From: Planoprotostelium fungivorum
Taxonomy: Eukaryota; Evosea; Variosea; Cavosteliida; Cavosteliaceae
Direction of reading: 5' to 3'
Assembly: GCA_003024175.1 (NCBI GenBank)
Contig: MDYQ01000458.1
Location: 1-15,520 of the forward strand
DNA: 15,520 nucleotides
Shown: in pieces, positions 9,680-15,520 of the stretch
Layout: each line of letters opens with the position of its first letter
Position numbering within the stretch: position 1 is the first letter of the stretch
Notes under the pieces: model-generated
The model's database searches: none
The model's input: only the letters and a program-made list of their open reading frames with translations
Told to the model about the DNA's origin: nothing
Made by a program: the position numbers and the translations under genes

Positions 9680-10246
9680 ATGCACAGAGGGAAAAGACAA
9701 AGAATTGCACCTAGTTTGACTGAATATCTACTCAGTATATGGCTAGATCCCTCTACTACATCAAACTCTATTGAAGGATTATATAGAAGTGCCAGCAGGC
9801 ATAATGTCTTTAAATTAGAATTCACAGTTGATGATATCAGGAATTTTCTGTCTCATCAATCAACTTACAAAAAACACTTAGGTTTCAACTTACAATATAA
9901 ACAGCAGAAACATACTGTTGTACATAGACCAATGGTCAAATGGCAGATGGATCTTGCAGACATGCAAAACTCTGCTGAATACAATGATGCCACTAACTAT
10001 CTTCTGACAATTATTGATGTATTCTCTAAGTATGCTTTGGCAATTCCTTTGCAGAATAAGCAAGGAGAGACTATAGCCAGAGCTTTAGATTATATTTTCA
10101 AAATCAAAATAAACAACAAAGCATATAAACCCATGATTCTGCTTTCAGATAATGGGAAAGAGTTTATTGCAAAAGAAGTGAAACAAGTATGTACAGATCA
10201 TGGAATACACCAATTGACATCCCATACACTCCTTTGGGTATTATAG
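9680..10246 (+). pseudogene. int: Integrase, truncated contig copy (DDE/rve type)
   Basis: Same protein as the copy at 10360-11415, with about six substitutions in 180 residues. It holds the first two catalytic acidic positions (WQMDLADM, LLSDNGKEF). Near 10219 it lacks four bases present in the other copy, shifting the frame just before the catalytic Glu, and it ends at the N (10247). The four-base loss lies close to the contig end and may be poor-quality sequence. Most likely an overlapping or allelic contig end, not a second gene. Confidence 0.85.
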
Positions 10247-10247
10247 N
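10247..10247. other. Assembly gap (N), contig join 2
   Basis: The 679 bp that end at this N (9568-10246) are repeated from the base right after it (10248-10930, offset 680, with a four-base indel near the end). By eye there are roughly 25-30 mismatches. This is the pattern of two overlapping contig ends that were placed in a row instead of merged. Confidence 0.9.
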
Positions 10248-10359
10248 ATGATCAATTGTCAATTTGTAATATATAACTGATGATCTTTTTTAAAAATGTA
10301 ATTTATTCAATACTAGTAATATTTATTTATATAGAAATAGAAAGTGATTTATAGAGAGT
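10248..10359. promoter_or_regulatory. Divergent promoter region, second contig copy
   Basis: Copy of 9568-9679, starting right after the N. It keeps the TTTATATAG motif about 25-30 bp before the integrase ATG, so the element is unchanged between copies. Confidence 0.45.
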
Positions 10360-11415
10360 ATGTACAGAGAGAAAAGACAAAGAATTGCACCTAGTTTGAC
10401 TGAATATCTACTCAGTATATGGCTGGATCCTTCTACTACATCAAACTCTATTGAAGGATTATATAGAAGTGCTAGCAGACATAATGTCTTTAAATTAGAA
10501 TTTACAGTTGATGATATCAGGATTTTTCTATCTCATCAATCAACTTACAAGAGACACTTAGGTTTCAACTTACAATATAAACAGCAGAAACATACTGTTG
10601 TACATAGACCAATGGTCAAATGGCAGATGGATCTTGCAGACATGCAAAACTCTGCTGAGTACAATGATGGCACTAACTATCTTTTGACAATCATTGATGT
10701 GTTCTCTAAGTATGCTTTGGCAATTCCTTTGCAGAATAAGCAAGGAAAGACTATAGCCAGAGCTTTAGATTATATTTTCAAAATCAAAATAAACAACAAA
10801 GCATATAAACCAATGATTCTGCTTTCAGATAATGGGAAGGAATTTATTGCAAAAGAAGTGAAACAAGTATGTACAGATCATGGAATACACCAATTGACGT
10901 CATTCCCATACTCTCCTTTGGGTATCATAGAAAGGTTCAACAAGACCATCAAACAAAAAATAGCTCAGTATCTTTCAGTATACAGAACACAGAGGTATAT
11001 TAATGCCTTAGAGCTTATTACAGAGAACTATAACCATTCTTATCATCATACTATCAGGGAACTGCCAGCAAATATCCATTTTGCAAATAGATCATTTCAT
11101 AAGCTATTGATACCTCAGTTGCATAATTATTACAAATATCTAAATGACAAAAATAACCCAATAATTCCTGAAGCTATACATTATGCTAGAGGAGATAAAG
11201 TAAGAATACAAGCTCATATCACCCCATTTATTGCACCTGAGCAGCAGAGGAGACTTGCAGCAAAAACAAAATCAACAGTACCAAATTGGTCTAGTGAAGT
11301 ATATACAGTCACAAAAAAGATTATAGATGGTAAGTTTATCTTTTATCAGGTTAAGGCAGCATCAGGAGTGGTGTATCACAGGAAATACTATCACTGGCAA
11401 CTCCAGAAACAGTAG
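10360..11415 (+). CDS. int: Retroviral-type integrase of a Polinton/Maverick element
   Basis: 351 aa and intact. It would insert the element's DNA into the host genome by strand transfer. The N-terminal 70 residues match the Polinton pattern of a short helical lead (EGLYRSASRH, FLSHQSTYKRH). The RNase H-like core has D91 in WQMDLADM, D157 in LLSDNGKEF and E191 in GIIERFNKTIK, giving D,D-33-E spacing, all present. The C-terminal part (about 285-351) holds NWSSEVYTV and YHWQLQ, the small beta-barrel/chromodomain-like tail common in Polinton integrases. The length is in the usual range. It starts at the first ATG after a TATA-like motif and is divergent from the polymerase. Its last 65 bp overlap the 3' end of the minus-strand gene at 11351-11761. 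Retrotransposon integrases are less likely given the neighbouring protein-primed polymerase. Confidence 0.93.
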   Translation: MYREKRQRIAPSLTEYLLSIWLDPSTTSNSIEGLYRSASRHNVFKLEFTVDDIRIFLSHQSTYKRHLGFNLQYKQQKHTVVHRPMVKWQMDLADMQNSAEYNDGTNYLLTIIDVFSKYALAIPLQNKQGKTIARALDYIFKIKINNKAYKPMILLSDNGKEFIAKEVKQVCTDHGIHQLTSFPYSPLGIIERFNKTIKQKIAQYLSVYRTQRYINALELITENYNHSYHHTIRELPANIHFANRSFHKLLIPQLHNYYKYLNDKNNPIIPEAIHYARGDKVRIQAHITPFIAPEQQRRLAAKTKSTVPNWSSEVYTVTKKIIDGKFIFYQVKAASGVVYHRKYYHWQLQKQ

Positions 11416-11761
11416 GTTCAGAGAGTAAGTGATTTAATGCCCTGTAGCTGATTTTATATAGTTCCATGATTTCTTTTTTAGTTGTTAATTTGTTTTCAAG
11501 CCTTAACTTAATGTCAGCAACATCAGTTGAGGGTATTTTGAGGCTATATTCATCTCTCAGAATAATTTTCAGTTTTAAGTAGCTTAGTTTATATTTAGTG
11601 CAAAGCTCTCCTCTTGTGCATCCTGCATGATAATCTTGGATCACATTGTCATATAAACCTTGAGTGACATCTTGACTTAATTTGATATCTAATAGTTGTT
11701 TGTATTGATCATATTTTTGCTTATAGTATAATTTGGCAGGTACATTCTTCACTGTAGTCAT
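11351..11761 (-). CDS. Small protein with two HTH-like segments, unknown
   Basis: 136 aa, complete from ATG at 11759-11761, basic in the N-terminal third (KLYYKQKYDQYKQ). Two segments look like helix-turn-helix units: ELCTKYKLSYLKLKIILRDE at about residues 52-71 and EIMELYKISYRALNHLL at about 97-113, both with the pattern of a short helix, YK(I/L)SY turn and a second helix. This suggests DNA binding, possibly a transcription regulator or terminal-repeat binder, by inference only. The gene is convergent with the integrase and overlaps its last 65 bp. It is divergent from the 273-aa gene, with only 64 bp between start codons. The tail (SGVASDSISC) lies in the overlap and may be less constrained. 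Confidence 0.6.
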   Translation of the reverse strand: MTTVKNVPAKLYYKQKYDQYKQLLDIKLSQDVTQGLYDNVIQDYHAGCTRGELCTKYKLSYLKLKIILRDEYSLKIPSTDVADIKLRLENKLTTKKEIMELYKISYRALNHLLSEPTVSGVASDSISCDTPLLMLP

Positions 11762-11825
11762 TTCACCTTATATAAGAGGGATCTCATTTTCTAAAATGAA
11801 ATTAAATAATTATTTTGTTTCCTAA
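11762..11825. promoter_or_regulatory. Divergent promoter with TATA box and palindrome
   Basis: TATATAAG at 11769-11776 is a good TATA box about 50 bp before the first ATG of the 273-aa gene. It is followed by a 16-bp palindrome, TCATTTT-CT-AAAATGA (11784-11799), which could bind a dimeric regulator. Both divergent genes start within this 64-bp gap. Confidence 0.5.
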
Positions 11826-12647
11826 ATGTATGTTTTAGATTATATCATAAACTGCAACAAAATGGACTATGATCTGGTCAAGACATTTCCAGTTAAGAGA
11901 ACAGAACCAAAATCATTTGATGAGTTACCAGTCAGTAAGCTTCTCAACTATTTAACAAGAGATAACATCATTGAGCTCATTGGCTTCCCTAATTTTAGCA
12001 GTCTCAATGAGCAAGTAAGACAGCAGACAGGAAAAATTAGTCTTCCTGCTGTTAAAAAGATGTTAGCTGATAATGAGCAGTTTCAAGCAATTTTGGATCA
12101 GAATCATGGGATGAAGCAACAAGCATACAATAAATATCTGGCAGCCAATGCAAAAGTCAATGATCTAACCAGACAGCAACAAAGTAAACAGGTTAATTGG
12201 ATGATGAGTAAACCTAAGAAGCAGTTTTTAGGGTGTGTGGCAAAACATACCCCTCCTGAGGTGTTCCAAAAGTGTGTTGAGCAGTATGATGATCCTGATG
12301 CTAAATATGAACAGTATAAGATTATACCATATAGTGGATTGAGAAACTCAGCATATGAGAAAGAGTTGAATGCAGGACACACAAACAGAGCAGCAGTGCT
12401 GAGACCACCTCCTGGAATGAAGATACAGCACCTACCCAAAGGTATTAGAGAGTATGTAAGTAGGAATCCCAGTGAATTCAAGGATTATCTTGACGAAATA
12501 TCAGCTGAAACTAAGTATCTCAGTACAATCAGCAGGCTAGTAAAGAAGGAAACTGGTCCAGATGCAAGAGATAGAATCAGAAGAAGGATTCTACAAGCTG
12601 CTGAGAATACAGGAGATGACTCTGATGTTGATGTTGAAAATGAGTAA
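11826..12647 (+). CDS. 273-aa orphan protein with acidic tail
   Basis: Complete frame, 273 aa from ATG 11826, or 261 aa from the second ATG at 11862, which has a better context (AACAAAATGG). I do not recognise the family. Visible: a mostly helical N-terminal region (KLLNYLTRDNIIELIG), a Gln/Asn/Lys-rich helical stretch (residues about 75-125), a block with Cys (FLGCVAKHTPPEVFQKCVEQ), a proline-rich turn (RPPPGMKIQHLPKG), then a basic helix (RDRIRRRILQAAE) and a strongly acidic end (DDSDVDVENE). No signal peptide or membrane segment. The second copy across the N differs at only three residues, so the frame is conserved in both. By position it belongs to the Polinton-type element. A structural or DNA-binding role is possible but not shown. 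Confidence 0.75.
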   Translation: MYVLDYIINCNKMDYDLVKTFPVKRTEPKSFDELPVSKLLNYLTRDNIIELIGFPNFSSLNEQVRQQTGKISLPAVKKMLADNEQFQAILDQNHGMKQQAYNKYLAANAKVNDLTRQQQSKQVNWMMSKPKKQFLGCVAKHTPPEVFQKCVEQYDDPDAKYEQYKIIPYSGLRNSAYEKELNAGHTNRAAVLRPPPGMKIQHLPKGIREYVSRNPSEFKDYLDEISAETKYLSTISRLVKKETGPDARDRIRRRILQAAENTGDDSDVDVENE

Positions 12648-12714
12648 ATTTTAGTATTTCTGGGTAAAACATAGGAAAACAAGTAAATCTTCTTTTTTAT
12701 GCTCTTGATAAGCA

Positions 12715-12715
12715 N
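12715..12715. other. Assembly gap (N), contig join 3
   Basis: The 734 bp ending at this N (11981-12714) recur immediately after it (12716-13449, offset 735) with about a dozen mismatches and no indel seen. The repeat begins and ends exactly at the N, the mark of overlapping contig ends. Confidence 0.92.
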
Positions 12716-13382
12716 TGGCTTCCCTAATTTTAGCAGTCTCAATGAGCAAGTAAGACAGCAGACAGGAAAAGTCAGTCTTCCTGCTGTTAAAAAGATGTTA
12801 TCTGATAATGAGCAGTTTCAAGCAATTTTGGATCAGAATCATGGGATGAAGCAACAAGCATACAATAAATATCTGGCAGCCAATGCAAAAGTCAATGATC
12901 TAACCAGACAGCAACAAAGTAAACAGGTTAATTGGTTGATGAGTAAACCTAAGAAGCAGTTCTTAGGGTGTGTGGCAAAACATACACCTCCTGAAGTGTT
13001 CCAAAAGTGTGTTGAGCAGTATGATGATCCTGATGCTAAATATGAGCAGTACAAGATTATACCATATAGTGGATTGAGAAACTCAGCATATGAGAAAGAG
13101 TTGAATGCAGGACACACAAACAGAGCAGCAGTGCTGAGACCACCTCCTGGAATGAAGATACAGCACCTACCCAAAGGTATTAGAGAGTATGTAAGTAGGA
13201 ATCCCAGTGAATTCAAGGATTATCTTGACGAAATATCAGCTGAAACTAAGTATCTCAGTACAATCAGCAGGCTAGTAAAGAAGGAAACTGGTCCAGATGC
13301 AAGAGATAGAATTAGAAGAAGGATTCTACAAGCTGCTGAGAATACAGGAGATGACTCTGATGTTGATGTTGAAAATGAGTAA
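12716..13382 (+). pseudogene. 273-aa orphan, 5'-truncated contig copy
   Basis: Same gene as 11826-12647 from about codon 53 to the stop, with three residue changes (Ile/Val, Ala/Ser, Met/Leu). The start is cut off by the N and not by a biological break. Counted as a pseudogene only because no 5' end is present; most likely the same locus. Confidence 0.85.
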
Positions 13383-13606
13383 ATTTTAGTATTTCTGGGT
13401 AAAACATAGGAAAACAAGTAAGTCTTCTTTTTTATGCTCTTGATAAGCACTAAAAACACTATAAACTTACTATATTTACTATAAATCTACTTTATATAAC
13501 ATTACCATCTTACCAATTTTTACTATTCTTACTATTTGTATACTTTTAATTTGCCCAGAAAAATTACTATATTTACTATAATATTACCTAATTACTACAT
13601 TTTACT
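13383..13606. promoter_or_regulatory. TTACTA-rich tract upstream of the coiled-coil gene
   Basis: At least eight TTACTA hexamers occur in about 145 bp (13467-13606). The 17-mer TTACTATATTTACTATA is present exactly twice, at 13467-13483 and 13564-13580. The last TTTACTATG contains the ATG of the next gene. Regular recurrence suggests regulatory binding sites or slippage of an AT-rich repeat. Confidence 0.55.
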
Positions 13607-14038
13607 ATGACACAATGGTGGAACTCAGCATACAATGATGTAATCATTCAGCTCCCACAAAGTATTGTAGACTGCTTAAAACATAGGATACAGAACACAA
13701 AGATCAGAGGTAAGAAATGTGAGCTGAATGAAGAATCTGAAAACCTCAAAGGACTGTTTGAGAGGGAATTAACAACATACAACAATAAGAAACAATGCAT
13801 GAAAATGAATAATAAGAGATATGAGGAAAGGTTACAAGAACTGCTAGAAGAGAAGGAGAAAGAGTATGTAGCAGAAATCAAAAGGGTACAAGTAGAATGT
13901 ACCAGTAAGACAATGTCTTTAGAACTTCAGCTGGAAGAGATGTTGAAGACAATAGAGCAAAAGGACAAATTTATCACAAAACAAATGATGGTGATTAGAG
14001 CATATAAAGAAAAGTTGGAGCATCAATATATTTGCTAG
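13607..14038 (+). CDS. 143-aa coiled-coil protein, unknown
   Basis: Complete frame from ATG 13607, with the start fixed by the tract of TTACTA repeats ending at the ATG. After about 30 ordinary residues, positions 30-140 are dominated by Glu, Lys, Gln and Leu with heptad-like spacing (YEERLQELLEEKEKEYVAEI, LELQLEEMLKTIEQKDKF), predicting a long parallel coiled coil. No membrane segment, signal peptide or enzyme motif. It would be a dimeric scaffold or adaptor. It follows the 273-aa gene on the same strand, so it probably belongs to the same element. Low-complexity composition makes homology assignment unreliable. Confidence 0.65.
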   Translation: MTQWWNSAYNDVIIQLPQSIVDCLKHRIQNTKIRGKKCELNEESENLKGLFERELTTYNNKKQCMKMNNKRYEERLQELLEEKEKEYVAEIKRVQVECTSKTMSLELQLEEMLKTIEQKDKFITKQMMVIRAYKEKLEHQYIC

Positions 14039-14051
14039 AAACTGGCCTTCA

Positions 14052-14196
14052 ATGCATCCTAAGCACACTCTACAGCAGTCTCTAAAGAAATACATGGCAC
14101 ATGATATAGCTTGCTGAACCTGAAAGGTGAAGCAAGCTGGCAAGAAGTGTGTAGTGATTTCCCATAAGACTGCTATAGAGTGTGCTCTTAGTGCAT
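14052..14196. repeat. Palindromic unit A
   Basis: Outer arms: 14062-14081 and 14167-14186 match in inverted orientation at 19 of 20 (AGACTGCTATAGAGTGTGCT), extending more loosely to 14052 and 14196. The centre is a separate hairpin: AGCTTGCT at 14108-14115 pairs with 14131-14138, and ACCT with AGGT, around a GAA loop. Both palindromes share one axis, near 14123-14124. Confidence 0.75.
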
Positions 14197-14242
14197 AAAA
14201 GCTTGTAAAATACTTGGTAATACAGTCTGTGAAGGTAAGAGA

Positions 14243-14390
14243 AAAGTGTGTATAAAGCATGCTCTAAGCAGACACAAAAAGAAACACAAAACACACAATA
14301 ATGCTTGCCTCACCACTTTGTGGTTCAGCAAGCAAGCAGGTAGAGTGCAGTGATTTCCACCCAGTCTGTATAAAGCATGCTCTGAGCACA
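14243..14390. repeat. Palindromic unit B
   Basis: Outer arms carry AGCATGCT at 14256-14263 and 14374-14381 within inverted, diverged flanks (GTCTG...CACAC). Central hairpin: TGCTTGC 14302-14308 pairs with GCAAGCA 14328-14334, and ACCAC 14312-14316 with GTGGT 14320-14324, around TTT. Both axes are at about 14318. Confidence 0.7.
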
Positions 14391-14440
14391 CCAAAGCTTA
14401 TAAATCATCTTCTAAACATTTTTTTATAGTCTAATAAAGA

Positions 14441-14600
14441 TGTGTGTAGAAAGCGTGTTCTTAGCAGATGACAACAGAAACACCACACTCAAGACCCACC
14501 CACATGCCCCTGTTAGCCATGCCACTATGTGGCAAGGCTACTATCATTTAGGATGCAGTGTTTTCTACCCAGTCTGCATAAAGCATGCTCTGAGCACACA
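14441..14600. repeat. Palindromic unit C
   Basis: Left arm 14441-14468 (GTGTGTAGAAAGCGTGTTCT) is a diverged inverted match to 14571-14597 (AGTCTGCATAAAGCATGCTC). Central hairpin: TAGCC 14514-14518 with GGCTA 14536-14540, and TGCCAC 14520-14525 with GTGGCA 14529-14534, around TAT, with one A-A mismatch. The right arm is nearly identical to that of unit B. Confidence 0.7.
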
Positions 14601-14808
14601 AAAGCTTACAAATGTTTTGCAAAGAATTTACAAACTGATCACAGGAAGCAAGCATTCAGTGTGCGTTGAGTTGTAGATAAATCCGCTATAATACCCTCTT
14701 TTTATATGATGCCTCGCACTGAATGCTCGTCTCCTGTGTTCTGTTTGGTAATCCTCTGCAAAACATTTGTAATCTCTGTACTTGCTTTATGCGTCTGTGT
14801 GGAAATCT
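14563..14808. repeat. Palindromic unit D, long inverted repeat
   Basis: Inner arms of about 60 bp: 14606-14665 and 14715-14772 are inverted matches with few differences (TTACAAATGTTTTGCA, CACAGG, GCATTCAGTG). The similarity continues outward through GCATAAAGCA into the right arm of unit C on one side and to about 14808 on the other. A 49-nt AT-rich spacer separates the arms. Unit D therefore shares an arm with unit C. Confidence 0.75.
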
Positions 14809-14925
14809 ATACACTCAAATCATACAAAAGACACAATGAGGCAAAAAGCAGCTGCATATGAATAGGCCAAGTTGAAATAGAATCAATTTATTTGTGGCTC
14901 ACAAGACCGTTCAATTGTTTTGCAA
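14797..14925 (+). repeat. Direct repeat, copy 1
   Basis: Starts GTGTGGAAATCTATACACTC and matches 15206-15315 in the same orientation through CATATGAATAGGC, ATCAATTTATTTG and TTCAATTGTT. It is slightly longer than copy 2 because of small insertions around 14866 and 14897. Confidence 0.8.
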
Positions 14926-14998
14926 CTGTGTGGAAATCTCTGTCTGCATGAAGTTGAATACCGTGCTTAGCTAGACAATACAGAGAATAGAAATTTTC
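14926..14998. other. Spacer with another arm-like motif
   Basis: GTGTGGAAATCT followed by CTGTCTGCATGAAG (about 14930-14955) resembles, in inverted orientation, the GATTTCCACCCAGTCTG part of the palindromic units. No gene seen. Confidence 0.4.
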
Positions 14999-15274
14999 AT
15001 GGTTCTTTATGGTGATGGTGAGGTCAACACATTCTATTTCCCATTTGCTGCAGTGTTGTGGAAGTTAGTGGTGTTTGGGCAGTCACTTTTGTTGTGCACT
15101 ACTTTGTTTGCAGCCTGTCACACTGCACTACCTTTTGGAGCCTTGTCTCTAATTTGTGCAGCCACTCTCCTGTTTGGGGCATTGCACCCTCTGTTGTACA
15201 TGCTGAGGTGTGTGGAAATCTATACACTCAAATCATACAAAAGACACAAGGAGGCAAAAGGCAGGTGCATATGA
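14999..15274 (+). CDS. Possible small hydrophobic protein
   Basis: 91-aa frame with three hydrophobic stretches (VLWKLVVFGQSLLLCTTLFA, LPFGALSLICAATLLFGAL, then HPLLYML), as in a small membrane protein, and a basic end (KSYKRHKEAKGR). Its last third lies in the 15206-15315 repeat. There is no recognised family and no clear promoter, and T-rich DNA easily gives such hydrophobic frames, so this may be chance. Confidence 0.2.
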   Translation: MVLYGDGEVNTFYFPFAAVLWKLVVFGQSLLLCTTLFAACHTALPFGALSLICAATLLFGALHPLLYMLRCVEIYTLKSYKRHKEAKGRCI

Positions 15275-15315
15275 ATAGGCTGAGATCAATTTATTTGAGG
15301 CCATTCAATTGTTCT
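15206..15315 (+). repeat. Direct repeat, copy 2
   Basis: Second copy of the 14797-14925 repeat, offset about 410. It overlaps the 3' end and the polyadenylation signal of the minus-strand frame at 15305-15511. Confidence 0.8.
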
Positions 15316-15511
15316 TGAGGATGTCCTTTGCTGCGTCAAGAAAGGCTGGAGTGATGTTGGAAGTGCTCAATCCCTCCTCTCTTAGACAAGCTTTCTGACC
15401 AGCACTCCCAGTTAGGGTGATGTAAGACATCTGTTCTCTCCGGGTGTCTCCGCCATATTCCCTGGCCGCCTGTGCGAGCTCTGCAGGAGTCTCATAAGCT
15501 TTGGGAGGCAT
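15305..15511 (-). CDS. 68-aa minus-strand frame, possible small gene or last exon
   Basis: Starts MPPKAYETPAELAQAAREYG from an ATG at 15509-15511 and ends KDILKNN before TGA. Composition is that of a folded soluble helical protein, richer in G+C than the surroundings. AATAAA on the minus strand at about 15289-15294, roughly 10-15 bp past the stop, supports a true 3' end. I do not recognise the family. The window ends just upstream, so I cannot tell whether the ATG is the start or whether more exons exist. Confidence 0.45.
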   Translation of the reverse strand: MPPKAYETPAELAQAAREYGGDTRREQMSYITLTGSAGQKACLREEGLSTSNITPAFLDAAKDILKNN

Positions 15512-15520
15512 GTTTGGTGA

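Noticed and set aside
9680-11415. True tandem integrase duplication
   Set aside because: The repeat edges coincide exactly with the N, and the same pattern is seen at 12715, so overlapping contigs explain it better.
12104-12481. 125-aa minus-strand frame, also at 12839-13216
   Set aside because: Antisense shadow of the 273-aa gene; it appears twice only because that gene does.
14440-14676. 78-aa plus-strand frame, with several minus-strand frames at 13919-14394
   Set aside because: They run across the palindromic units, and their repeated residues come from the DNA repeats, so coding is unlikely.
14052-14808. CRISPR array
   Set aside because: Units are long, imperfect palindromes in eukaryotic DNA, without uniform short repeats and unique spacers.
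5045-15520. Complete Polinton with terminal inverted repeats
   Set aside because: I compared both sides by eye and found no long inverted match or 6-bp target duplication; capsid, ATPase and protease genes are also not seen.

Overview
The window is eukaryotic and most likely from an invertebrate animal with a compact genome, such as a sponge. This rests on spliced reading frames with introns of only 40 to 70 bases, TATA and AATAAA signals, and a crowd of DNA transposon relics. The species is inferred, not read. Three single N characters (8641, 10247, 12715) mark contig joins. The sequence just after each N repeats sequence lying shortly before it, so the apparent duplicated genes are probably overlapping or allelic contig ends rather than true tandem copies.

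Layout. 1-1934: a decayed, two-exon Mutator-like transposase on the minus strand, bracketed by two direct repeats of about 65-70 bp. 1935-4200: mostly non-coding, with a 20-bp perfect inverted repeat, a 101-bp fold-back element and a degenerate terminal-inverted-repeat element (about 2559-3903). 4217-5044: a four-exon, plus-strand gene for a small Cys-rich protein of unknown function. 5335-9569 (minus): a protein-primed family B DNA polymerase of the Polinton/Maverick (adintovirus-like) type. All exonuclease and polymerase motifs are visible, but the frame is broken by several frameshifts and stops. The first contig copy is interrupted at 8299 by an LTR (8299-8588) with an adjacent polypurine tract. 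9680-11415 (plus): a retroviral-type DDE integrase, present as a truncated first contig copy and a complete second copy, divergent from the polymerase across a 110-bp AT-rich region.

11351-14038: three further small genes of the same element: a minus-strand protein with two HTH-like segments (136 aa), a plus-strand 273-aa orphan with an acidic tail (given twice around the N at 12715), and a 143-aa coiled-coil protein preceded by a TTACTA-rich tract. 14040-14810: an array of large palindromic units whose central hairpins have different sequences but the same architecture. 14797-15315: a direct repeat of roughly 105-125 bp whose second copy carries the 3' end and AATAAA signal of a small minus-strand reading frame (15305-15511).

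How it fits together. Polymerase plus integrase defines a self-synthesising Polinton-type element: the integrase would insert the element and the polymerase would copy it. The HTH-like, 273-aa and coiled-coil proteins are accessory candidates without recognised function. No capsid protein, packaging ATPase or maturation protease is visible, and no pair of element-terminal repeats was found, so the element boundaries are not established. The polymerase is visibly broken, whereas the integrase (second copy) and the small genes are open. The palindromic array next to the small genes may be an element end or origin-like region, or a nested satellite.
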